Shown here: piece by piece, positions 44,790 to 55,297 of the stretch | How the letters are laid out: every line of letters begins with the position of its first letter | Numbering within the stretch: the first letter of the stretch is position 1 | DNA from: Acanthopleura granulata | Lineage: Eukaryota > Mollusca > Polyplacophora > Chitonida > Chitonidae | Assembly (NCBI GenBank): GCA_016165875.1 | Contig: JABBOT010000005.1 | Location: 4,021,186-4,085,185 of the forward strand | Direction of reading: 5' to 3' | Length of the DNA: 64,000 nucleotides | Made by a program: the position numbers and the translations under genes | The notes under the pieces: model-generated | Told to the model about the DNA's origin: nothing | The model's input: only the letters and a program-made list of their open reading frames with translations | Database searches by the model: none

Positions 44790-45779
44790 CTAACGATTTT
44801 TTCATCCCATTTCTTGCTGTTGGATATTGTCGACATGAATTGGTAAGACATGACATCTCAAGTGGCCACATTTGAAAAAGCCACCGTTTTTCGACGGTAA
44901 TAAAACCTTATTTCTGCTGATTATTACATGCCTTGGAGAAAACATTTTTCCAATGAGAAATAATTGTTTTGGAGTGTTGGAAAAATACATAGATATGTTT
45001 TTTTTTACAGTTTGGTAAGAATTTTCTGATCGAAGATCTGGCAAAAGTTTTAAGAAGTATAGTAGCAGATGTGCGTCGCGTGCTTTTGAACGATTTAGTG
45101 TGTATGTATGTGTCCCTTTTCTTTCTCATTACACCAGGGAAGGTATAAAACTGGAATGTTGGTCACCAGCTGGAGGTTTTTCTCCCCCTGATGTGTCATC
45201 TAATACCTAATGTTGAAGAAATTCTTCCTTGTCTGTGATTTACTTTTCACTGACACCATGGCAAGTTATCGAAATATCGATATATTCACATGTGTTCTAA
45301 TGACTGGTGGATTTGTAAGACATTGCAGCTTAAGGGGTAACATTTCCTAAAAGCCATTGTGGTAGACGGTGGTAAAAGCTTATTACTTCTCCTATTGGAT
45401 GCTTTGGAGAAAATATTTTCACAATGAGAAATAAATGTTTTGGAGTGTTGGAAAAGTACATAGACATATTTTTGTGCAGTTTGGTAAGAAATTTCTAAGA
45501 GAGGATATTGCTTAGATCACTAAAATCCCGTCGTACAAATTTTAAGATATATAGCAGCAGACGTGCGTGACGTCCTTTTGAACGATTTAGTGTGTGTGCA
45601 TATGTGTCTCTGTTCTTTCTCATTTCTACCGACAAAGTATTAGATTGGAATGGTGGTCACCAGCTGGAGATTTTTCTTCCACAGAAATATTATCTACTAC
45701 TTAATGTTGAAAGAATTCTTCCTTCTCTCTGATTTACTTTTCAAGTACACCATAGTAAGATATCGGAAGTTCAACGTAT

Positions 45780-45851
45780 TCCCATGTGGTCTAGTGGTTA
45801 GGATTCCTGGCTTTCACCCAGGCGGCCCGGGTTCGATTCCCGGCATGGGAA
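45780..45851 (+). tRNA. tRNA-Glu(TTC) gene 12
   Basis: Consensus copy in a two-monomer unit, spacing 1062 bp. Confidence 0.94.
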
Positions 45852-46865
45852 CTAACGATTTTTTCATCCCATTTCTTGCTGTTGGATATTGTCGACATGA
45901 ATTGGTAAGACATGACATCTCAAGTGGCCACATTTGAAAAAGCCACCGTTTTTCGACGGTAATAAAACCTTATTTCTGCTGATTATTACATGCCTTGGAG
46001 AAAACATTTTTCCAATGAGAAATAATTGTTTTGGAGTGTTGGAAAAATACATAGATATGTTTTTTTTTTACAGTTTGGTAAGAATTTTCTGATCGAAGAT
46101 GTTGCTTCAGTAACTAAACTGCCCTGGCAAAAGTTTTAAGAAGTATAGTAGCAGATGTGCGTCGCGTGCTTTTGAACGATTTAGTGTGTATGTATGTGTC
46201 CCTTTTCTTTCTCATTACACCAGGGAAGGTATAAAACTGGAATGTTGGTCACCAGCTGGAGGTTTTTCTCCCCCTGAGGTGTCATCTACTATCTAATATT
46301 GAAGGAATTCTTCCTTGTCTGTGATTTACTTTTCTCTGACACCATGGTAAGTTATGGGAACTTCGATATATTCACATGTGGTGTAGTGACTGGTGCATTC
46401 GTAAGACATTGCAGATAAAGGGGCGACATTTCTAAAAGCCACTGTGGTGGGCGGTAGTAAAAGCCTATTATTTGTTCTCATTAGATCCTTGAGTGAAAAT
46501 ATTTTCGAAATGAGAAATAAATGTTTTGGAGTGTTGGAAAAGTACATAGACAAATTTTTGTGCAGTTTGGTAAGAAATTTCTAAGCCAGGATATTGCTTA
46601 GATCACTAAAATCCCGTCGTACAAATTTTAAGATATATAGCAGCAGACGTGCGTGACGTCCTTTTGAACGATTTAGTGTGTGTGCATATGTGTCACTTTT
46701 CTTTCTCATTTCTACCGACAAAGTATTAGATTGGAATGGTAATCACCAGCTGGAGATTTTTCTTCCACAGAAATATTATCTACTACTTAATGTTGAAAGA
46801 ATTCTTCCTTCTCTCTGATTTACTTTTCAAGTACACCATAGTAAGATATCGGAAGTTCAACGTAT

Positions 46866-46937
46866 TCCCATGTGGTCTAGTGGTTAGGATTCCTGGCTTT
46901 CACCCAGGCGGCCCGGGTTCGATTCCCGGCATGGGAA
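46866..46937 (+). tRNA. tRNA-Glu(TTC) gene 13
   Basis: Consensus copy, spacing 1086 bp. The monomer upstream is a type B/type C hybrid. Confidence 0.94.
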
Positions 46938-48412
46938 CTAACGATTTTTTCATCCCATTTCTTGCTGTTGGATATTGTCGACATGAATTGGTAAGACATG
47001 ACATCTCAAGTGGCCACATTTGAAAAAGCCACCGTTTTCGACGGTAATAAAACCTTATTTCTACTGATTATTACATGCCTTGGAAAAAAGATTTTTGCAA
47101 TGAGAAATAATTGTTATGGAGTGTTGGAAAAATACATAGATAATTTTTTTGTGCAGTTTGGTAAGAATTTTCTGATCGAAGATCTGGCACAAGTTTTAAG
47201 AAGTGTAGCAGTAGACATGCTTAGCGTCCTATTGAAAGATTCAGTTTGTGTGTATGTGTCTCTTTTCTTTCTCATTTCACCAGGGAAGGTATAAAACTGG
47301 AATGTTGGTCACCAGCTGGAGGTTTTTCTCCCCCTGAGGTGTCATCTACTATCTAATATTGAAGGAATTCTTCCTTGTCTGTGATTTACTTTTCTCTGAC
47401 ACCATGGTAAGTTATGGGAACTTCGATATATTCACATGTGGTGTAGTGACTGGTGCATTCGTAAGACATTGCAGATAAAGGGGCGACATTTCTAAAAGCC
47501 ACTGTGGTGGGCGGTAGTAAAAGCCTATTATTTGTTCTCATTAGATCCTTGAGTGAAAATATTTTCGCAATGAGATATATATATTTTGGAGTGTTGGTAA
47601 AATATATGGATACCTCTTTGTGCAGTTTGGTAAGAATGTTCTGATGGAGAATATTGCTTAGATTACTAAAATCCCCTGGTACAAGTTTTAAGAAGTATAG
47701 CAGCAGATATGCTTGGCGTCGTTTTGAACGATTCAGTGTGTGTGTATGTGTCCCTTTTCTTTCTCATTCTTACAGGCAAAGTATTAGAATGCAATGTGGG
47801 TCACCAGCTGAAGTCCCCCCCCCAGGTGTCATTTACTAGGTAATCTTAAAGGAATTCTTCCTTGTGTGTGATTTACTTTTCACTGACACCATGGAAAGTT
47901 ATCGAAATTTCGATATATTCACATGTGTTCTAATGACTGGTGGATTTGTAAGACATTGCAGCTTAAGGGATAACATTTCCTAAAAGCCATTGTGGTAGAC
48001 GGTGGTAAAAGCCTATTACTTCTCCTATTGGATGCTTTGGAGAAAATATTTTCACAATGAGAAATAAATATTTTGAAGTGTTGGAAAAGTACATCGACAT
48101 ATTTTTGTGCAGTTTGGTAAGAAATTTCTAAGAGAGGATATTGCTTAGATCACTAAAATCCCGTCGTACAAATTTTAAGATATATAGCAGCAGACGTGCG
48201 TGGCGTCCTTTTGAACGATTTAGTGTGTGTGCGTATGTGTCACTTTTCTTTCTCATATCTACAGGCAAAATATTAGACTGGAATGGTAATCACCAGCTGG
48301 AGATTTTTCTTCCACAGAAATATTATCTACTACTTAATGTTGAAGGAATTCTTCCTTCTCTCTGATTTACTTTTAACGGACACCATAGTAAGATATCGGA
48401 AGTTCAACGTAT

Positions 48413-48484
48413 TCCCATGTGGTCTAGTGGTTAGGATTCCTGGCTTTCACCCAGGCGGCCCGGGTTCGATTACCGGCATGGGAA
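48413..48484 (+). tRNA. tRNA-Glu(TTC) gene 14, T-arm variant
   Basis: C61 is changed to A (TTCGATTACCGG). This breaks the conserved G53-C61 pair and alters the B box. Transcription and folding are likely impaired. Spacing 1547 bp. Confidence 0.85.
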
Positions 48485-49496
48485 CTAACGATTTTTTCAT
48501 CCCATTTCTTGCTGTTGGATATTGTCGACATGAATTGGTAAGACATGACATCTCAAGTGGCCACATTTGAAAAAGCCACCGTTTTCGACGGTAATAAAAC
48601 CTTATTTCTGCTGATTATTACATGCCTTGGAGAAAACATTTTTCCAATGAGAAATAATTGTTTTGGAGTGTTGGAAAAATACATAGATATGTTTTTTTTT
48701 GCAGTTTGGTAAGAATTTTCTGATCGAAGATCTTGCTTCAGTAAGTAAACTGCCCTGGCAAAAGTTTTAAGAAGTATAGTAGCAGATGTGCGTCGCGTGC
48801 TTTTGAACGATTTAGTGTGTGTGTATGTGTCCCTTTTCTTTCTCATTACACCAGGGAAAGTATAAAACTGGAATGTTGGTCACCAGCTGGAGGTTTTTCT
48901 CCCCCTGACGTGTCATCTAATACCTAATGTTGAAGAAATTCTTCCTTGTCTGTGATTTACTTTTCACTGACACCATGGTAAGTTATCGAAATATCGATAT
49001 ATTCACATGTGTTCTAATGACTGGTGAATTTGTAAGACATTGCAGCTTAAGGGGTAACATTTCCTAAAAGCCATTGTGGTAGACGGTGGTAAAAGCTTAT
49101 TACTTCTCCTATTCGATGCTTTGGAGAAAATATTTTCACAATGAGAAATAAATGTTTTGGAGTGTTGGAAAAGTACATAGACATATTTTTGTGCAGTTTG
49201 GTAAGAAATTTCTAAGAGAGGATATTGCTTAGATCACTAAAATCCCGTCGTACAAATTTTAAGATATATAGCAGCAGACGTGCGTGGCGTCCTTTTGAAC
49301 GATTTAGTGTGTGTGCATATGTGTCTCTGTTCTTTCTCATTTCTACCGACAAAGTATTAGATTGGAATGGTGGTCACCAGCTGGAGATTTTTCTTCCACA
49401 GAAATATTATCTACTACTTAATGTTGAAGGAATTCTTCCTTCTCTCTGATTTACTTTTCAAGTACACCAGAGTAAGATATCGGAAGTTCAACGTAT

Positions 49497-49568
49497 TCCC
49501 ATGTGGTCTAGTGGTTAGGATTCCTGGCTTTCACCCAGGCGGCCCGGGTTCGATTCCCGGCATGGGAA
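49497..49568 (+). tRNA. tRNA-Glu(TTC) gene 15
   Basis: Consensus copy, last intact gene of the array, spacing 1084 bp. About 780 bp further on, the array is broken by LINE G. Confidence 0.94.
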
Positions 49569-50359
49569 CTAACAATTTTTTCATCCCATTTCTTGCTGTT
49601 GGATATTGTCGACATGAATTTGTAAGACATGACATCTCAAGTGGCCACATTTGAAAAAGCCACCGTTTTCGACGGTAGTAAAACCTTATTTCTACTGATT
49701 ATTACATGCCTTGGAAAAAAGATTTTTGCAATGAGAAATAATTGTTATGGAGTGTTGGAAAAATACATAGATATGTTTTTTTTGCAGTTTGGTAAGAATT
49801 TTCTGATCGAAGATCTGGCACAAGTTTTAAGAAGTGTAGCAGTAGACATGCTTAGCGTCCTATTGAAAGATTCAGTTTGTGTGTATGTGTCTCTTTTCTT
49901 TCTCATTACACCAGGTAAGGTATAAAACTGGAATGTTGGTCACCAGCTGGAGGTTTTTCTCCCCCTGAGGTGTCATCTACTATCTAATATTGAAGGAATT
50001 CTTCCTTGTCTGTGATTTACTTTTCACTGACACCATGGTAAGTTATGGGAACTTCAATATATTCACATGTGGTGTAGTGACTGGTGCATTTGTAAGACAT
50101 TGTAGCTAAAGGGGCGACATTTCTAAAAGCCACTGTGGTGGGCGGTAGTAAAAGCCTATTATTTGTTCTCATTAGATCCTTGAGTGAAAATATTTTCGCA
50201 ATGAGAAATAAATATTTTGGAGTATTGGAAAAATATATTAATACTTCTTGGTGCAGTTTGGTAAGAATTTTCTGACGGAGAATATTGTTTAGATCACTAA
50301 AATCCCCTGTTACAATTTTTAAAAAATATAGCAGTAGACGTGCGCCGCGTGAAATCCTG

Positions 50360-53300
50360 CACCATACCCTCTTAAAGTGTGACTTTGTCAATCTATAAAG
50401 GTCAACATGTACCCTTGTTCTAATCATAGCTTTGGCAGCAACGACAATAGACTGTATGGTTCTACTTTTGTTTTGAAACACGATCACGTTTCTGGCACAC
50501 CAAGTACAAAATTGTAATACACATATCAAATACGGCAAAACTGAATTTATCTCATTACAAACAGGAGAGTTTACGTTCTTAAATATTAATGTTTCTTTGT
50601 CAAGCTTGGGTAAGTAGCCTCCATAGAGAACAAAAATACGGCTGAACTCATTGAACACTTCCCCGACAACTTTACACTGTACAAACAAATGGTCTTGTGT
50701 TTCTGAATCGGAAAAGAACACGCATATCTCATCAATGGCAACACTCCGTCTTGACAATCCCTCCTTGATAGGCAGAATATCGTGTACAAGTTTGTAACAA
50801 AAGTTAATTATGATTCAAAAAGGCGTGAAATACAGTTTTTCAAATGATATCCCACTTAAGTTTGGGGGATTTTAACATAACTTTCGGACACTCGAAAATG
50901 TTACTAATGAGGTGATTATATACATACTTACTAGTGTACATAAGATGAGGTAATTGCTGACCCTGATAAAATTCTTGACAAGCTTTTAACGCATGTCTGT
51001 AGAACGGAGGTACATGGTCTGAATGTGGAATATTTTGCCTGGAGAACGCAAAACAAACGTTTCTCAAAGAAAATCCTAGCCAGTATATGGCAAAGTATTT
51101 CCAATCAGTCGTTGTGGCATACACTAATTTCAAGATATGCCGAATGGCCAGGGCCTTAACCTTACAGTCCACATTATGGACATTTAAGCCACCTTTACAG
51201 AATTTATTGTAGACAACAACTCTTTTCAGACTCTCTGGTTTCCTCTCCCACAAGAAACTAAACACAGTCTGGGAACACTGAGTAATACATTTAGCGGGAA
51301 GCAAAACACACTGGGCTGTGAACCACAATACAGCTAAAGCCACTGTGTTAATTAGAACAGCTCTACCTCTGAGAGTAAGGTATCTCCCGTTCCATGAACA
51401 CACGTTTTTTCTCACTTTGTTTAAAATGCGGTCCGAGTTGAGTGCTGCCTGGTCCTTTCCAAAAAATACTCCGCAGATCTTTGAATTCCGAACTGTCTTA
51501 AGACCCACGTCAGGAACTAAGTGCTTTTGATAAGTTTAGTTTTGCCCCAGAGGCTTTGCCATACTTTTCAGCCAAATTTACGACCTCCAGAACGGAACTC
51601 TCCTTAGACAGCATAGCAGTAGTATCATCGGCAAAAGCCGACACTTTTGCCTGTTTAGCGATTCCAGGCATAGGTACACCTGCAATAGCGTTAGACTCTC
51701 TAATCGCCGCTATGAACGGCTCTAAGGACAAAACATATAATAAAGGTGACAATGAATAGCCCCGTCGAACCCCTCTACTTAAGGTAAAGGATTCAGTAAT
51801 ATGACCATTTACAATTACACTGCTGGAAATATCAGTATACAGCAATTGGACCCAGTTACAAAAATCTGGGCCAAAATTAAATCTTTCTAAACACTTAAAC
51901 AAAAAGAACCAATCGATCCTGTCAAATGCCTTCTCTTGATCTAATTTCAAAAAGCATGCCTTTAATTCCTTTTGCTCGACATAGTCATACACATTCCGTA
52001 AGAGGTGTAAGTTGTCAAAAATACTTCGACTCGGAATACCACACGTTTGAATTTGAAGCACAATTGTTTCTATAACACTTTTCAAACGATTACAAAGAGC
52101 TTTTGAGATTATCTTGTAATTCAATAAACTGATGGGCCTCCAATTTTTGATGTTGTTTGCATTCTCGGGGTCTTTACACAACAATGTTATAAGACCTGTC
52201 CGTTGTGATTTACTTAAGGAGCCGGAACAAAAGCAGTGGTTAATAACCTCTGTGAAAACGTCTCCAATTAAAGACCAGGACGTTACATAAAACTCAGCCG
52301 GCAGACCATCACAACCCGGTGAACGATATTTACACATACCATTTACAGCAGCAAATAGCTCTTGCTTGGTCATAACACCCTCGCAAAGACTTTTATTGTT
52401 GTCATTTAACTTGGGTAATCCCAACAAGAAATCCTCCTGACAATCAGGATCGGTTTCTTGCTTACCGTACAAGCGTTTGTAGTACGACCTAATACATTAA
52501 GCAATTCCATCTTGAGTCCTGTAATACTCAGACCCATCATCATGACAAATAAGTTCCTTGATCATTTTATTTTTACCTCTCCCCACTTCCCTCTTATTAA
52601 AATATTTCGTTGGCTTTTTCCCCTGATCAAAATGAACAGCCTTGGCCCTAATTACCGATCCAGCATGGCAATCTCTACATAAAGCATTTATTGTCTTCTT
52701 TATGTTATCAATTCTGTCAGCGTTTACAATGGGATTGGATTTTAAGGCACTGAGTTCTTTTTCCAATTCACACAACTGACGCTTTTTACTTAATGATTTT
52801 TCAGTACAAAATATACGTATGGCTTCTTTGCAATCCTCTTTGAAAGACTCCCATCTATCTATTAGGCTTATATCATGGCTGACATAGTCAGTAAAAATAT
52901 TAGCATACACTTCATTTATTTTGGCCACAAGATCGTGGTTATTGAGCACAGAAATATTGCACTTCCAATAAAAGGGACCCCAAGAAATCACATCTGCAAA
53001 GTTTACGTCAATAACAGGACTTGAGTGATCAGAAAAGGAGACATGTGTTACGACACAATAAATTACATAACCATGAATACAATTAGGGACATAGAACCTG
53101 TCTAGCCTGCTTGCAGACTGGCCCCTTGACCAAGTGTAACACTGCTCATTGGGATGAAACTTTCTAAAAATATCACACACATCAAAATCGCTCTTTAAGC
53201 TACTGATCTCCTCAACATCAATATTTCTAACATTGTCACCAGAACCGATTCTGTCTACAACGTTTTCAACACCTTGAAACCACCCCCGAGAATAACAATT

Positions 53301-53706
53301 TCACTCCCACGCATTAAACAATCCAAATGGGTTATAAATTCTTTCCTGTCTTTTGGATTATTAGGAGCATATATACATAATAAGTTGAGGGCGGTATTGT
53401 TGATTTCTGCTCTAACACTTATGTAACGACCACTCGGGCACCTGATCACATTCCGTTTGACACAGTCGACAGAATATCTCACTATAATCCCCACCCCACA
53501 ACTTCTACTTGACCCATACGCCCACCAACAATCACCTGGAATATTTAAACTTCTCGTGTCATTATAATTTTCAAAGTGAGCCTCTTGTAAAAACAAAAAA
53601 AAAAAATGTCAATGCTATGGTTCAACACAAATTTCTTCAGCTGAATCTGCTTTTCATTATCCCTTAATCCATTCACATTTAGTGTTGCACAGCGAATTGC
53701 CGACAT
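50360..53706 (-). pseudogene. LINE G ORF2 (endonuclease, RT, C-terminal domain), broken
   Basis: The start ATG at 53706 gives MSAIRCATLNVNGLRDNEKQ. The frame shifts in an A-rich run near 53590-53600, then reads FLQEAHFENY (catalytic Glu) and LCIYAPNN. The GDFN motif is altered to GGGF with a frameshift near 53270. SDHSSPVIDV follows. The RT (52472-51510) has NIKNWRPISLLNYKIISKAL, KLDQEKAFDRIDWFF, SLSPLLYVLSLEPF and FADDTT (51624-51635), all canonical. Thumb-like sequence (TLRGRAVLINTVAL, then CKGGLNVHNVDCKVKAL) ends at 50840. The C-terminal part retains QDHLFVQC of the zinc motif. At least four breaks. Confidence 0.9.
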
Positions 53707-53752
53707 GATGGAAAGTAGGAGAAGCGAATCAAGCATACCTATTGTGATGTTA

Positions 53753-54961
53753 CTAAGTGGCAAAAATTCCACTGAGTCCCAAACGTCGCCTTCCACGGGC
53801 CGGAACGGACTTCTTTCGATACTCGAGGAGGAGAGTTTCACAATCTTCAGACGGTGGGATAGATATTTCCATACCATTGCTTGAAACAACACAATTTACT
53901 GCATGGTCAGAGAAGCCATCTTGCTCGCCCTCATTTTCACTTCCTGTCATTAGTTTGGCCATCTTTTGCTTCACTGGTTCGGGTGATGTCCGTGAACATC
54001 GGCCTGTACTACTCTAACATCAGACACGAATCATTGACCTGGGTAGAAATTTCAGGATCTGGTGACGAAAATGCTGGATCAACCACTTGCTCCGCTGAAT
54101 CGTCAGTCGCAGACACAGGTTCGGCATCTGTGCATACGACGTCAGCAGGTTCTCTCGTCCCTTCGCCAGAATCCGACACTTTTACGTTTACATCAACGTC
54201 GTCATCAACGTCAAGCAGAACATCATCGCCCTCGTTCTCAACGGTTTTTATCTGGTATCCGCCCCCAGAACCGACGTCAGCGTCAGAAAGGACGTCAACG
54301 TCAGAGTCAAAATCAAAGGCATTGTCCCCATTGCTTTTCGCTGTCTCCATCTCAACGTTTACTTGTGTTCTAGGAGCCCTAGCATGTCCAGAAGTTATGC
54401 CTTTGACCCGCGCTGCGAATGACCACGTACGAGCACAACCGTGTGCTGCTCCGATCCGCACATGCGACACAAGTCATCGCAATCTTTCTCACTGTGTGGA
54501 TTTTCGTGCGGAAAAAAACCATTGCAGTTGTTACACCAAACCGCCATACATACCGCCGCCTTATGGCTATTTCGTCCATATTTCCGACATTCATATCTCT
54601 GTCCTGGATACGTGAACATAACAAGGTCCCCATCGAAGTTGAAGAAATTTGGGACATATCGCTCATTGTGACACCGGAATCTGTATACCCGAATACCTGT
54701 TCTCACATGGGGCAGCTCACCATCAGAAAACTTGGGTTTGTTCACCCCCAAACACTGTCCGTACGGTTTTAAGGTGGCGGCAATCGTGTCGTCAGACATT
54801 TCATCTGGTGCCCAGTGCACCGTCAGGTTCAAATACACAGAGCTTGCAGACACAATATCCCATGTCGTTCCCCCGAGAAGAAAGCTTCCTCTGTTTAAAA
54901 GTGCATTATGTGCTGCAATTGTCGACACACGAACATAAACCATGAAATAGTTTTTCTGAAA
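53753..54961 (-). pseudogene. LINE G ORF1 (zinc-knuckle and acidic protein), broken
   Basis: The N-terminal part (54943-54395) holds a folded region (SVYLNLTVHWAPDEMSDDTI, then LPHVRTGIRVYRF) followed by Cys/His clusters (CNNCNGFFPHENPH, CRMCGSEQHT). After a frameshift near 54450 comes a strongly acidic stretch (FDFDSDVDVLSDADVGSGGG, then LLDVDDDVDVNVKV), and a basic end (EYRKKSVPARGRRRLG). The acidic linker corresponds in position to that of copies C-E but is longer and richer in Asp. RNA-binding role by analogy only. Confidence 0.75.
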
Positions 54962-54974
54962 GGCGACAAGGTCC

Positions 54975-55297
54975 GATTTTATATTTATTATCTCACCTAG
55001 CAGAGCAATGAAATCCCCTCTGCACTACCGTAGAAAATACAGAGCTGTTGTTGGTAGATATGGCCACAGACAGAGTTCTCAAAGGCCTGTTCGCAGGCGA
55101 AAACGTAACTGGTCTCGACGTACCTGTAGCCGCTGCAGGGCAGCAGCCCACTTTCTCAATGTCCACTCAAGATATCACTCTTTGGAGTCCGGATTCACGC
55201 AAAAGGGAACAAGACTACAACGTTGTTGTTGCACACCGATGGCTTACAAGCGAGCTGAGAAAACACGTCTTAACTCTACCGAGGTCAACACCGTTCT
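54975..55297. other. LINE G 5' region with an unexplained open frame on the opposite strand
   Basis: This is the presumed 5' UTR of LINE G (minus strand), in which minus-strand frames contain several stops. On the plus strand an open frame from 55048 reads MLVDMATDRVLKGLFAGENV and continues hydrophilic to the array junction at about 55300, then runs into monomer. I do not recognise it. It is probably chance, but it is the longest non-repeat open stretch here that has no explanation. Confidence 0.4.

Larger units (their letters stand above)
28489..50346 (+). repeat. Central higher-order tandem array carrying tRNA-Glu(TTC) genes
   Basis: Three monomer types alternate. The tRNA type is about 590 bp with a full tRNA and leader TCGGAAGTTCAACGTAT. 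Type B is about 490 bp with relic head ACATGTGGTGTAGTGACTGG. Type C is about 495 bp with relic head ACATGTGTTCTAATGACTGG and a poly-C tract. The order tRNA-B-C gives units of about 1547-1614 bp (nine spacings). Units lacking one monomer or with a B/C hybrid give 1061-1086 bp (five spacings). Units are nearly identical, which implies recent unequal exchange or gene conversion. Short open frames recur because the DNA is repeated, not because proteins are selected. Confidence 0.93.
50347..55297 (-). mobile_element. LINE G: second Tx1/L1-like LINE lineage, minus strand, in a monomer outside the tRNA
   Basis: On the minus strand the element runs from about 55297 to 50347 with ORF1 then ORF2. It interrupts the monomer between GCAGTAGACGTGCG (left) and CGATTTAGTGTG (right). 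An uninterrupted monomer has about ten more bases there, so insertion probably deleted target sequence, and no duplication is evident. There is no poly(A) at the 3' end (GGTATGGTGCAGGATTTCAC). The ORFs are only distantly similar to copies A-F and the RT motif is canonical FADD. Many frameshifts. Confidence 0.85.

Noticed and set aside
33979..49449. Recurring 61-74-residue frames (MLRSLKSRRTNFKIYSSRRA...)
   Set aside because: They overlap other frames on both strands, change frame with single-base indels between monomers, and are lost in diverged blocks. No sign of coding selection.
29873..49654. Recurring 95-residue open frames reading GLVVRIPGFHPGGPGSIPGMG
   Set aside because: This peptide is the tRNA-Glu gene itself read as codons, together with its leader and trailer. 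It recurs because the tandem unit recurs. It is a known type of spurious protein prediction.
28582..49925. Recurring 91-98-residue open frames (MTSQVATFEKATVFDG...) in tRNA-type monomers
   Set aside because: They persist only because units are near-identical. The same region in older monomers is full of stops, and there is no recognisable domain or start context.
28489..50346. CRISPR-like or bacterial direct-repeat array
   Set aside because: Repeat units are about 500-1600 bp with no short unique spacers, and all other content is eukaryotic.
28489..50346. Array interpreted as a tRNA-derived SINE family
   Set aside because: The repeats are strictly head-to-tail tandem with constant spacing, lack A tails and target duplications, and contain a complete canonical tRNA with a Pol III terminator immediately after it.
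53881..54615. Plus-strand Ser/Thr-rich frame of 244 codons
   Set aside because: It is the antisense of LINE G ORF1. Its Ser/Thr richness mirrors the Asp-rich acidic linker on the minus strand.
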